Positions 35,261 to 43,821 of a stretch of 64,000 nucleotides of DNA are shown here, piece by piece. Position numbers and translations under genes: made by a program. The notes beneath the pieces are model-generated. The model saw nothing but the letters and a program-made list of their open reading frames with translations, made no database searches and was not told the origin of the DNA. Position 1 is the stretch's first letter, and the number at the start of each line of letters is the position of its first letter. Origin of the DNA: Deltaproteobacteria bacterium (GTDB lineage: Bacteria; Myxococcota_A; Polyangia; Polyangiales; Ga0077539); assembly GCA_016704445.1 (NCBI GenBank), contig JADJAE010000020.1:73330-137329 (forward strand), given 5' to 3'.

Positions 35261-36295
35261 TCAGAGCCCGAAGGTCACCCGCGACTTGAACTCCAGCGTG
35301 TCGGTCTTGACCTTGCCATCGACGGTCTGGGTCGACTTCACCGTGGTGTTCTTGCTCACCGTGAGGGTGCCCTTCACCTCGGTGTTGCCGATCACGAACA
35401 GCGCCCCGGTCATCAGCGCGTTGCGGTCGACCAGCATGTCGTCGGCGAGCTCGGTCTTGCCGTCGACGCCCATCACCTTGGTGACCTTGGTGATGCCGTT
35501 CATCACGATCGTCTTGGACTTCCCCTTGAAGTCCTTGGTCTCGATATCGATGGTGGCGCTGCCGTCGACCTCGAAGCTGCGAGATGTGGTCTTGAACGCG
35601 TCGAGGGCCTTCACCTCGAACTTCGCCAGCGCGAAGTTGGTGAACAGCAGCGTGGTGAAGTCCGTCACCAGCAGCGCCTTCACCTCGTATTTGCCGAGGG
35701 TCTTGGAGCTGATGATCTGCGGCGCGAGGCCGGAGATCTTCTTCCCGGCGACCATCTTGATGTTGGCGCTGGCCCGCTCTTCGATGTCCGGCGCGCCGCC
35801 GCCGATGTCCATGCCCGTCGCCGCCGCGATCGAAGTGAGGGCGCCGTGCGCCGCGACGCCGTAGACCCCCACGGAGACCGCGTAGGCCGGAATCGAGCCC
35901 GAGAAGGTGTCCGAGAGGCCGAAGTTCGCGCTGGTGAGGGAGAGCGCGGAGCATGCGAGCCCGGTGGTCTTCTCGACCGTCGCCCCCGGAGGACCCGCGT
36001 CCGTCGGCGCCGCCGGCGCCGAGAGGCCGCACGACGCCGGCGCCTTGCCTCCGCCCGCCCAGATCTCGACCTTCCCCTGCGAGTGGATCTTCTGCACCGA
36101 GGCCGAGAGCATCGCCATGGTCGCGTTGGTCTGCGCCATGAACGTGCCCTTGGACTGGATGTCCATCACCCCGACCGAGTCGAGGAGCACGTCGCTCTCC
36201 GTGCAAAGACTCACCCCAGGACCGCCCACCGAGGAGCCCATCTGGAGCTCGGTGGTGGAGAACGGGACCTTCACCGACAACAGTTGCGCCGTCAT
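35261..36295 (-). CDS. VgrG-island paralog C, unknown function
   Basis: The shortest family member, 344 residues. It has KGTFMAQTNATMAMLSASVQ, VEIWAGGGKAPASCG, an Ala/Gly/Ser-rich middle, PDIEERASANIKMVAG, and the C-terminal strand series (TKVTKVMGVDGKTELADDML, GNTEVKGTLTVSKNTTVKST). The cysteine after AGGGxAPxxC is conserved in all three paralogs. I chose the ATG at 36295, which has GAGGTGG upstream; a GTG two codons earlier is possible. It begins 7 bases after the stop of the 612-residue gene. Confidence 0.62.
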   Translation of the reverse strand: MTAQLLSVKVPFSTTELQMGSSVGGPGVSLCTESDVLLDSVGVMDIQSKGTFMAQTNATMAMLSASVQKIHSQGKVEIWAGGGKAPASCGLSAPAAPTDAGPPGATVEKTTGLACSALSLTSANFGLSDTFSGSIPAYAVSVGVYGVAAHGALTSIAAATGMDIGGGAPDIEERASANIKMVAGKKISGLAPQIISSKTLGKYEVKALLVTDFTTLLFTNFALAKFEVKALDAFKTTSRSFEVDGSATIDIETKDFKGKSKTIVMNGITKVTKVMGVDGKTELADDMLVDRNALMTGALFVIGNTEVKGTLTVSKNTTVKSTQTVDGKVKTDTLEFKSRVTFGL

Positions 36296-36302
36296 CTCCA
36301 CC

Positions 36303-38141
36303 TCATGGGTTCGCGCTCCGAAGCCCCGTCCGGTCTATCACAGTCCCCGCGCCGTCGTGCTGACCCGGCCCGGCATTCTCCACCTGCTCGAAGAGCCCCG
36401 CCGCCGCGGTCGATCGGTCGCTCGCAAACACCTCTCGCACCGGCGTCGGCGCGGTGCCCCGCTGTATCGTCCAGAGCACCACGCCCGCCTCCGCCACGCG
36501 CGCCGCGAGGGCCGCGTCGACCCCCTCCTCGGCCACCACCGCGAGCTCGCGGGAGAGGGTGCTCACCGTCGCCGTCGCCTCGCTCCCCAGCGCGGCCGCC
36601 ACCAGGCCCGCCAGCAGCCGGGGGTGCGCCGTGACGTCCAGCAGGTTGGCCGCCTCGACCAGCGCCGCCCCCTTCGCCCCCTCGTCGGCGTAGCGAGCCA
36701 CCCGGATGGCGTAGCGCTGCCGCTCCAGGTCGAGCTCGGCCTGCGCGCGCAGCGACCCGAGGCTCTTCGGGTGCGAGGCCTGCAGCAACCGCAGCCCGTG
36801 CTCGATGTGGCGATCGCACGAGGCCCCGAACACCAGCACGGTGCCCTCGCCCGGAGAGGGATCGTCCACGAAGAGGAGCTCGTCGGCCCGCACGCCAGGG
36901 GCGGTGAGCTCCTCGCGGCTCCATCGGTGAAGCGAGACGGTGCGGGCGGCGCCGCAGGGGCACACCCTCCACGGGTCGCTCCACGAAGGCGCCTCGTGGA
37001 GGTAGAAGCGCAGGTCGCGCTCGAGGGTCTCCGGGTCGGGGATGGGGCCGAAGGGCGCGACGCGCAGGTCGATCGGCCGCCCCACGACGCCCTCCCTGGA
37101 GGCCGTGAGGAACATACCCTCCACGGTAAGAACCACCCCCGGCCGCAGCCGCTCGATGGCCCCGAAGAAGCCCTGGAGGGTCTCGATGCGATCGAGGCAG
37201 TGGGTCACCGCGGCGGCCGCCATCGTCGAGAGGGTGAAGCCCCGGCGGAGCCCCTCCTCGGCCACCATCGGGAGCTCGACGGGCCAGCGGGCGTTGCCAT
37301 CCTCGACCCAGACCGTGTCGCCCTCCCGGCGGGCGCCAAGGCCCCGCGCGGCGGCGAGCAGGGCGATGCGCGCGGCGAGCACGTCGTGCCGGAGCATCAT
37401 CACCAGCACGGTGTCAGGACGCCCCACGAGGGCGGGCTCGGAGCGCAGCCACTGCCACGCCGGGTCGGCGGTGACCCTCCCGGAGAGCCCATAGGCCCGC
37501 AGGTCGGGGTCGCTCTGGAGGGCCTTCTCGAAGTCCGCGCGGAAGGCTTCGGCCGAGAGGGGGAAGGCCGCCAGCGCGATGCCCTCCTCCACGGGTCCGA
37601 GCGCCCCCTGCGCCTCGGCGATCACCTTGCGCCAGGTGCCCCATACCGTCAGCGGAACCCCGAAGACGCCGTGGAGAATCTCTTCGGACACCTCTTCCAG
37701 GAATGACACCGCGCCGCCCGGCGGGCTCCTCCCGTAGCGCACCGCCCTCACGCTCTCGTCCTGGTAATGGACCTCGATCACCAGCTCGGCGCCGCTGCCG
37801 GGCATCGCATGGAAGAAGCGCGCGGCCGAGAGGGAGAGGCTGATCGCCGGGGCGCCGCAGCGGCACGCGTCGACGCGGTCGACCTTGTGAAGCGCGAGGT
37901 GCTGGGACTCCACGAAGGCGCGCAGCTCCGCGAGGTCCCAGCAGGGGCGCTGGCCTCCGTCGCCGAGCTGGAGAAAGCCCTCATAGACGCGGGTGTCGAG
38001 GCTCCACTGCTGGCAGCGGGTGCAGCGCAGCACGCGGTGCAGGCTGTCGGGCGCGAGCGTGAGGTGGCGGGTGAGGGCCGCCCGGTGGGCGCGGCAGCGT
38101 TCGAGCACCGCCGCGAGGTCGTCCCGTGCCGCGGCGCTCAT
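36303..38141 (-). CDS. Unknown 612-residue protein with paired-Cys motifs in VgrG island
   Basis: A soluble-looking protein starting at an ATG that overlaps the stop of the DUF2169-pentapeptide gene in ATGA. Three short Cys motifs stand out: RCTRCQQW near residue 40, CRCGAP near residue 93 and CPCGAA about 400 residues in, suggesting zinc sites. Other segments: FLEEVSEEILHGVFGVPLTV, VMMLRHDVLAARIALLAAAR, and a late FVDDPSPGEGTVLVFGASCD. No signal peptide, membrane helix or known catalytic motif is visible. The tight coupling to the DUF2169 gene suggests a partner in loading or folding of the island's cargo; this is inference. Confidence 0.6.
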   Translation of the reverse strand: MSAAARDDLAAVLERCRAHRAALTRHLTLAPDSLHRVLRCTRCQQWSLDTRVYEGFLQLGDGGQRPCWDLAELRAFVESQHLALHKVDRVDACRCGAPAISLSLSAARFFHAMPGSGAELVIEVHYQDESVRAVRYGRSPPGGAVSFLEEVSEEILHGVFGVPLTVWGTWRKVIAEAQGALGPVEEGIALAAFPLSAEAFRADFEKALQSDPDLRAYGLSGRVTADPAWQWLRSEPALVGRPDTVLVMMLRHDVLAARIALLAAARGLGARREGDTVWVEDGNARWPVELPMVAEEGLRRGFTLSTMAAAAVTHCLDRIETLQGFFGAIERLRPGVVLTVEGMFLTASREGVVGRPIDLRVAPFGPIPDPETLERDLRFYLHEAPSWSDPWRVCPCGAARTVSLHRWSREELTAPGVRADELLFVDDPSPGEGTVLVFGASCDRHIEHGLRLLQASHPKSLGSLRAQAELDLERQRYAIRVARYADEGAKGAALVEAANLLDVTAHPRLLAGLVAAALGSEATATVSTLSRELAVVAEEGVDAALAARVAEAGVVLWTIQRGTAPTPVREVFASDRSTAAAGLFEQVENAGPGQHDGAGTVIDRTGLRSANP

Positions 38142-40445
38142 CCCTGGTTGTCGGGGTCGAGGATGGTGCGATGGAGCAGCGCCAGCTCGAGCTGGGCGCG
38201 CTCGGTGCGGGCCCGCCAGAGCTGGGCGCTGGTGAGGTTGGCCCCTCGGAGGTCGGCCTCGACGAGCAGCGCCGCCTCGAAGCTGGCCTCCATCGCGTCG
38301 ACCTTGAGCATCACGGCGCCGGTGAGGTTGGCCTCGTGGAAGCGCGCTCCCTTCAAGGAAGCCGCCGTGAAGTTGGCTCGCTCCAGCGTCGCCCGGGCGA
38401 ACTCGGCCTTGTCGAGCATCGCCTCGCCGAACTGCGCGCCCCGGAGGTTGGCCTCCTCGAAGTGCGCCTCGACGGCGTTGATCCTCCGCATCGAGGCCTC
38501 GGAGAAGTCGGCCTTCTCGTCGGCGCGGAGGTTGGTCATCACGGCGTCGTCGAAGACCGCCCGGGCGAACTTCACCGACTCGAAGGTCGCGGAGACCAGC
38601 GAGGCCCCCTCGAAGTGCGCCTGCTCTCCGCGCGACCCGCTGAAGTCCGCGCCGTCGCACACGCTCTCCCGGAAATCACAGGCGTTGAGCGAGCACTGGA
38701 GAAACTCCGCGCCCTTGAGGTTGGCCTTGAAGAGCCGGGAGCCCGTCCACGAGGAGCCCTCCGCCGTCGCTCCCTCGAAGTTCGCCCCCTCGGCGTTGAC
38801 CCTCACCGCCGCCACCCCGGTGAGGTCGGCCCCCTCGAAGGACGCCCCGACGAAGTCCCCTTCGCTGAGGTCGGCGTGGTCGAGTATCGCGTCCTTGAAG
38901 ACCGCGTCGCGCAGCACGCAGCCCCGCAGGTCGGCCCGGCTCAAGATCGCCTCGCTGAAGTCCTGCCCCGTGAGGTCGAGTTCCGAGAGGTCGACGCCCG
39001 TGAGGTCTGCGCCCATCAGCGGCAGCCCGTAGGCGCGGTGCCTCAGCACGTCCGCGCGGGTGAGCCCGGGGGCCGCCTCCGCCTCCTCGGCCTCGGGCTC
39101 CTCGGGCTCGTCATCGGGGAGCGCCCTCAGCTCCTCGGGGACCTCGAGGCCCTGCGCCTCCATGCCGGCGCGCACCGCGGAGGGCTGCGGCATCGGCGGG
39201 GGAGGCGGCGCCACGGCCAGCGCCGAGACCTGGGCGATCATCGCCGCGTGGGCGGCCGGGTCGGCCCCCGGCGCGGGCCCCTTCTCCTGCATGGACTTCG
39301 CGAGGTCGGCGAGGAGCATCTGCGGCGTGGCCCTGGGAGGCGGCAGCGCGGCGGCCTCCTCGGAGGGCGGCTCGACGGCCTCCAGGTCGGCGTCCTCCGC
39401 GACGGCCTCCTGCTTCTTCCGCTCCAGCCATTGCTGGTAATGGCTCAGCGGGTATCCGGCATCGATGGGTTCATGGAGGAAGAAGAAGGTCTCCACCTCG
39501 GCCATCTTCTCGCCGACGCCTTCGAGCAGGCCGCGCCAGACGCACTGGCACTGCTCCTTGTCGCCATCGAGGACGATGGTGTCGAGCCTCAGCGGAACCT
39601 CGATGAACTCCACCGCGCCCCTCGGCGCAGCTCCGCGAAGCAGCGCGCCCGCAGCCCCGGCAGCCGGGAGCGGAAGAGGCTCTGCGACGCCGTGAGGTTC
39701 TGGAGACCCACCGCCTCGTCGCCTCGCCAGTACCCCTCGGCGTGCTGCGATGTCGGGGCGCTCAGGTAGTAGCTGTAATCGAAGTCGTCGGGCAGCCAGG
39801 GCCAGCGGGTCTTCAGCCAGCGCTGGTCGTAGGTGCCCGCCTTGCGGGTGCGCTCGGGCCACGACGGGGGGACAGGGGCGAAGCACGAGGGACGCGGCCG
39901 GTCGCTGGCGCTGGAGATGAGCTCGGCGCTGTCTTCGAGGTTGGGCAGGAGCACCCGGCGGCCGAGCTCCGTGTCGACCGGGGCGATGCCTCGGCCGATG
40001 GGGTTGCGCGCGTAGCCAGGGCCTCCGAAGGCGAGCTCCCAGCGGATGGGGATGCGGTGGAAGGGCGCCGGGGCGCTCACGGCGCCGTAGCCGTCGAAGG
40101 TGCGATCGCCGAAGACCGCGAGGCTGCGGGCCACCGCCCCGACGCGGAAGCCTGCGAGCAGGCTGCCCGCGGGCTCACCCCGGGGGCGTGGGCGTGGCCG
40201 ACGAAGTGACACTCGGCGCGCGGCTTGAGCACGGCGAAGTCGCTGTCGAGCCGGAGCGACTGGTTGGGGTCGTCGTCCCAGTGGAGCGGCCCGGTGGTGA
40301 GCGCCTGCTCGGCGGCGATGGCGCACACCCCATCGTGCACCAGGTCGAAGGTGCCCTTCAGGAACACCATCAGCGCCCCCTCCGGGGGCCTGACCTGCCA
40401 TGGGAGGAAGCCGAACTCGAAAGGGGTCTCTTTGACGATGCGCAA
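38138..40445 (-). CDS. DUF2169-pentapeptide repeat fusion protein, reading frame broken twice
   Basis: The reconstructed product is about 769 residues in three successive frames. Frame 1 (from a TTG at 40445) gives KETPFEFGFLPWQVRPPEGA, VFLKGTFDL and FVGHAHAP; one missing G in the ccccggggg run at 40178-40186 leads to frame 2, GSLLAGFRVGAVARSLAVFG, RWELAFGGPGYARNPIGRG and KTRWPWLPDDFDYSYYLSAP. A second missing base at about 39612-39622 leads to frame 3, VEFIEVPLRLDTIVLDGDKE. The first 350 residues are the DUF2169 domain, proposed in other bacteria to act as a T6SS effector chaperone or adaptor. An acidic linker with DDEPEEPEAEEAEA follows, then about 230 residues of pentapeptide repeats (ADLTGVDLSELDLTG). 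Restoring two bases makes exactly 770 codons. The gene is coupled by ATGA to the 612-residue gene. Confidence 0.82.
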
Positions 40446-40508
40446 CGTCGATCAGTCTTCGATGTGGGAAGTGGGATTCTCTCGGTCGACGATCGTCAAC
40501 CGACAAGC

Positions 40509-40916
40509 TCAACCGACAATGATGACCGTGGTCTGGCTCGGGGCGATCTGGGCGCCCGCCGGGGCGTTGGCGCTCATCCCGTTCTGCCCCGTGGGCTTGA
40601 GCACCGTGATGGCGTCGGAGCCCTGGAACTTCACGTTCGACGCGCCCATTTTGTAGGAGGTCTTGTTCATGTTGACCTGGCTCATCATGCCGAAGAGCGT
40701 GCCGGCCTCGTCGCCCTGGGAGCGGCTGATGCTGCTCGACTTGGTGACCGCGTCCTTGCCGCAGATCTTCACCTTGCCCGCGGTGCCCGAGGCCTGCATC
40801 ACCATCGAGATGTTGGGAAAGGGCACCGGCACGAAGGGCGCTGGGGGCGCGGGCACCTTGCACACATCCGGGAAGGCCAGGCACTGACCGCCACCCTTGG
40901 AAGACGCTGGAAACAT
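40509..40916 (-). CDS. DUF4150 PAAR-like tip protein
   Basis: A 135-residue protein of the PAAR-like DUF4150 group, which caps VgrG spikes. It has the family marks AFPDVCKVPAPPAP, PFPNISMVMQASG, VKICGKDAVTKSSSISRSQG with DEAGT directly after it, and SYKMGASNVKFQGSDAITVL. It has no toxin extension. It starts at an ATG with GGAGAGG upstream and lies between DUF3540 and DUF2169 genes, the usual order of such islands. It presumably supplies the sharp point for the short VgrG. Confidence 0.85.
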   Translation of the reverse strand: MFPASSKGGGQCLAFPDVCKVPAPPAPFVPVPFPNISMVMQASGTAGKVKICGKDAVTKSSSISRSQGDEAGTLFGMMSQVNMNKTSYKMGASNVKFQGSDAITVLKPTGQNGMSANAPAGAQIAPSQTTVIIVG

Positions 40917-40940
40917 CGCGTTCGCCTCTCCGTTGAAGCT

Positions 40941-41501
40941 TCAGGCCAGGTAGACCTTGTCGCCCTTGATCTTGACGTCTTCCTTCGCCTTCACGACCGC
41001 GCGCTGCCCCAGCAGGCTGACGGTCTTCTCGGCGACCAGGCGCAGCCGCCCGGCGCGGGTCTGCGAGAGCTCTTCGACCTCGCGGTAGGTGTTCTTCGCC
41101 CGCTCGATGATGCGCTCGGCGCGGGTCTCGATCACCCCCACGGCGCTCTTCACCCGCTCGAAGGTGGCGCTGAGCGAGCGGCCCTCCACCCGGGCCTCGC
41201 CGATCTTCGCGTGGAGCGACGGGGTGTCGAGCTCGAAGCCCTCCGCCGCGACGATCTTCACCTTGCCCCGCGGGGCGCGCAGCTCGAGGTCGCCCTCCGG
41301 GGCCACGATGACCGTCACCCGGGTGCTGGTGTTGTGCTCGAAGAGCAGCCGCCCGTCGGCGTCGACGACCCGGAGGACCTCCGCGTCGAGCGCGCTGCGG
41401 GTGATCGACGCCGAGATGCCCGTCACCGTCGTGAGGGTGCCCGGTGACTCAGGCTCCTGCGCCTGCGCCGCGACCGGGGCTTCACTGTCGTCTCGGGTCA
41501 T
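40941..41501 (-). CDS. DUF3540 domain protein
   Basis: A 186-residue protein typical of T6SS accessory clusters. It has a beta-rich body (RVTVIVAPEGDLELRAPRGK, VKIVAAEGFELDTPSLHAKI) followed by an amphipathic helix (SATFERVKSAVGVIETRAER) and a conserved end, LRLVAEKTVSLLGQRAVVKA, then KIKGDKVYLA. The short strand series resembles VgrG-type needle segments, so it may form a spike-like trimer; this is inference. It is the first gene of the leftward island operon, starting at the ATG at 41501. Function is not established. Confidence 0.78.
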   Translation of the reverse strand: MTRDDSEAPVAAQAQEPESPGTLTTVTGISASITRSALDAEVLRVVDADGRLLFEHNTSTRVTVIVAPEGDLELRAPRGKVKIVAAEGFELDTPSLHAKIGEARVEGRSLSATFERVKSAVGVIETRAERIIERAKNTYREVEELSQTRAGRLRLVAEKTVSLLGQRAVVKAKEDVKIKGDKVYLA

Positions 41502-41582
41502 GTGAGCACCGCCCTCGTTGACGAGATCCCTCGGCGCACGGTTACTCGCCCGCCCGTAGACCGTCAAGCACGGCGCTCGGCG

Positions 41583-42515
41583 TCACTCCCCGAGGACGCG
41601 CCTCAGGAAGCGATCGAGCTGGTCGAGGTTGTCGAAGCCGATCTCCACGGTGCCGGAGTTCATCGCCCCGTCGGTGCGGATCGCCACGGGCATCCCGAGG
41701 GCGCTCTCCAGCTTCTTCTCCAGGTCGCGCACGTTGGCCGACGAGGCGGGGGCGGGCTCCTTCGCCGGGTCGGGCGTCGCCGGGGGCTTCGGCCCCTCCA
41801 GCTTGCGCCGCGCGAACTGCTCGGTCTGCCGCACCGACCAGCCCTTCTCCGCCGCCACCCGAGCGAGCTTCGTGATCTCGCCGGGGTCCTTCAGCGAGAG
41901 GATGGCCCTCGCGTGGCCCTCGCTCAGCTCCCTCGCCACCACGCGCTCCTGCACCTCGTCGGGGAGCTGGAGCAGCCGCAGGGTGTTGGCGATGGTCGAG
42001 CGGTCCTTGCCGATGCGGCGCGAGAGCACGTCCTGCGTGTAGCCGTGCTCGTCCATCAGACGCCGGTAGGCGGTGGCGGTCTCCACCGGGTCGAGGTCCA
42101 TGCGCTGGACGTTCTCCACCAGGGCCAGCTCGAAGGCCGACTCCGGGTCGACGTCCTTGATGACCACCGGGACCTCTCGCAGCCCCGCCTTCTGCGCCGC
42201 GCGCCAGCGGCGCTCGCCCGCGATGATCTCGTAGCCGTCCTCCTCGTCCGAGCGTCGGACCACCAGCGGCTGGATGAGCCCCTGCTCCTCGATGCTGCGC
42301 GCCAGCTCGTCGAGGGCCGTCTCGTCGAAGCGCTTACGGGGCTGGTCGCGCCTCGGGTAGATGCGCTCGATGCCCACCATCTGGTACGGGCTCTCCGCCC
42401 TCGCCGCCGCCGCCGCCGCGATCTGCGTCACCGGCAGCAGCGCGTCGAGCCCCCGGCCCAGCGCGCGCCTCGGCTCCTTGGTCTCCGCGGGCTTCTTGCC
42501 CTTGTCGTTGCTCAT
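41583..42515 (-). CDS. parB: Chromosome partitioning protein ParB (Spo0J)
   Basis: A 310-residue ParB, the CTP-dependent clamp that loads at parS and spreads along DNA. It opens with the conserved RRALGRGLDALLP segment. The ParB/Srx fold carries IYPRRDQPRKRFDE, the CTP-binding GERRWRAAQKAGLREVP, and LVENVQRMDLDPVETATAYR. The helix-turn-helix is YTQDVLSRRIGKDRSTIANT. A Pro-rich linker and a C-terminal dimerisation domain follow (DLEKKLESALGMPVAIRTDG, then FDNLDQLDRFLRRVLGE). The start overlaps the parA stop in ATGA. No parS-like site (TGTTTCACGTGAAACA) was seen by eye in the flanks. gidA/gidB, often next to parAB, are not present. Confidence 0.93.
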   Translation of the reverse strand: MSNDKGKKPAETKEPRRALGRGLDALLPVTQIAAAAAARAESPYQMVGIERIYPRRDQPRKRFDETALDELARSIEEQGLIQPLVVRRSDEEDGYEIIAGERRWRAAQKAGLREVPVVIKDVDPESAFELALVENVQRMDLDPVETATAYRRLMDEHGYTQDVLSRRIGKDRSTIANTLRLLQLPDEVQERVVARELSEGHARAILSLKDPGEITKLARVAAEKGWSVRQTEQFARRKLEGPKPPATPDPAKEPAPASSANVRDLEKKLESALGMPVAIRTDGAMNSGTVEIGFDNLDQLDRFLRRVLGE

Positions 42516-43300
42516 GACCGTCCGCCCGCTGCCGCCGCCGGGGCCTTGTGTCCCATGAGCTCCTTCGCGAAGGCGAGGTAGGCCTGGCAGCCCTTGGAGG
42601 CCACGTCGTAGAGGAGCACCGGCTTGCCGAAGGAGGGCGCCTCGCTCAGCCGCACGTTGCGCGGCACCACGTTGTCGAACACCCGGAAATGCTTGCGGAG
42701 CTCCTCCGCGACCTGGCGCGCGAGGTTGCTGCGAGGGTCGTACATGGTCAGCAGCACGCCCTCGATGGAGAGCTTCGGGTTGCGCGTGGCCTTCACCCGC
42801 TCGATGGTGCCCACGAGCTGGGCGATGCCCTCGAGGGCGTAGAACTCGCACTGCATCGGCACCAGCACCGCGTCGGCGGCGACCAGCGCGTTGAGGGTGA
42901 GCAGCCCCAGCGAGGGCGGCGTGTCGAGGATCACGTAGTCGTAGCGCTTGCGCACCCGCTCGAGGGCGTCGCGCAGCAGCAGGTCGCGGCGCTCGACGTC
43001 GATGAGCTCGATCTCGGCGCCCACCAGGGAGGGCGAGGCGGGGCAGAGCTTGAGCGTGGGGAGCGCCGTCGGCACGATGACGTCTTCGAGGCGCGACTGG
43101 CCCAGCAGCACGTCGTAGGTGCCGCGGGTGACGCCCCCCGACGGGCTCACGCCGACGCCGCTGCCTGCGTTGCCCTGCGGGTCCATGTCGATGAGCAGCA
43201 CGCGCTTCTCGGCGGCTGCGAGCGACGCCGCGAGGTTGACGCTTGTCGTGGTCTTTCCCACTCCGCCCTTCTGGTTGGCGATCGCGTAGACCCTGCCCAT
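42512..43300 (-). CDS. parA: Chromosome partitioning ATPase ParA (Soj)
   Basis: A 262-residue ParA-type ATPase that drives segregation of ParB-bound origin regions. It has the deviant Walker A NQKGGVGKTTTSVNLA with the signature Lys, Walker A' LLIDMDPQGNAGSG, Walker B VILDTPPSLGLLTLNAL, and DNVVPRNVRLSEAPSFGKPV at the C-terminus. It has no N-terminal HTH, so it is the chromosomal Soj type. It is coupled to parB by a 4-base overlap. Its upstream region of 319 bases is shared with the divergent small acidic protein gene. Confidence 0.94.
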   Translation of the reverse strand: MGRVYAIANQKGGVGKTTTSVNLAASLAAAEKRVLLIDMDPQGNAGSGVGVSPSGGVTRGTYDVLLGQSRLEDVIVPTALPTLKLCPASPSLVGAEIELIDVERRDLLLRDALERVRKRYDYVILDTPPSLGLLTLNALVAADAVLVPMQCEFYALEGIAQLVGTIERVKATRNPKLSIEGVLLTMYDPRSNLARQVAEELRKHFRVFDNVVPRNVRLSEAPSFGKPVLLYDVASKGCQAYLAFAKELMGHKAPAAAAGGRS

Positions 43301-43619
43301 GACAACCGCGTTCTCCTACAGCCGACGCGGACCTTCGCCGTCGGGCCGCGACCACTAACCCCACCCGCCCGACCCTGTCCAGCGTCCTCGGCCCCCGCGC
43401 CCACCGAGGAGGGCCGATCGCAAGAAATCACCGCCATTCCCAGAGGGCCCCACGCCATCTCGGACACAAAATGGATTTCCCAGGGACGGGGGATACATTG
43501 GCGGCAGATGTAGGTGCAGGTGGCACCAACACCTTCACAGGTCGGATGCGTCTCGGGGTGCTCGGCGGTTGCCGCCGCGCCGGGCGATCGCGTCTCCACG
43601 AGCAGCGAAGAGGGTATCG
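43301..43619. other. Intergenic region between parA and a small acidic protein gene
   Basis: 319 bases separating divergent genes. It must contain both promoters. A short hairpin ggtgc-aggt-ggcacc lies near 43514-43528. I saw no parS-like palindrome, no tRNA and no further coding sequence. Confidence 0.5.
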
Positions 43620-43775
43620 ATGTCGAGGTTCTACCGTTCGTTCGAGGATTTTGCGCGTGACGAGATCGCCCCGGGCAACCGGGTGGGCTGGTCGATGGAC
43701 GAGCTCGAGATCGAGTCCACGATCGTCGAGGACCTCAACCTCGACGACGAGGACGAGGACTACGAGGACGACTGA
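43620..43775 (+). CDS. Small acidic protein of unknown function
   Basis: A 51-residue protein: SRFYRSFEDFARDEIAPGN near the start, GWSMDELEIESTIVEDLNLD in the middle, and an Asp/Glu-rich end (LDDEDEDYEDD). The ATG at 43620 follows the sequence gaagagggtatcg, a plausible ribosome binding site. The acidic tail suggests binding to basic protein or nucleic-acid-binding surfaces, but no family is recognised. It lies 46 bases before the radical SAM gene on the same strand, so the two may be coexpressed. Because it is short, translation is likely but unproven. Confidence 0.55.
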   Translation: MSRFYRSFEDFARDEIAPGNRVGWSMDELEIESTIVEDLNLDDEDEDYEDD

Positions 43776-43821
43776 GCCGGGTTTGCCCGGGCGACGGGGT
43801 GCGCGGATACTGCCCGGTCTC

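Noticed and set aside
41583..43620. A parS site near parAB
   Set aside because: I looked for TGTTTCACGTGAAACA-like palindromes in and around the genes and saw none; the site may lie outside the window.
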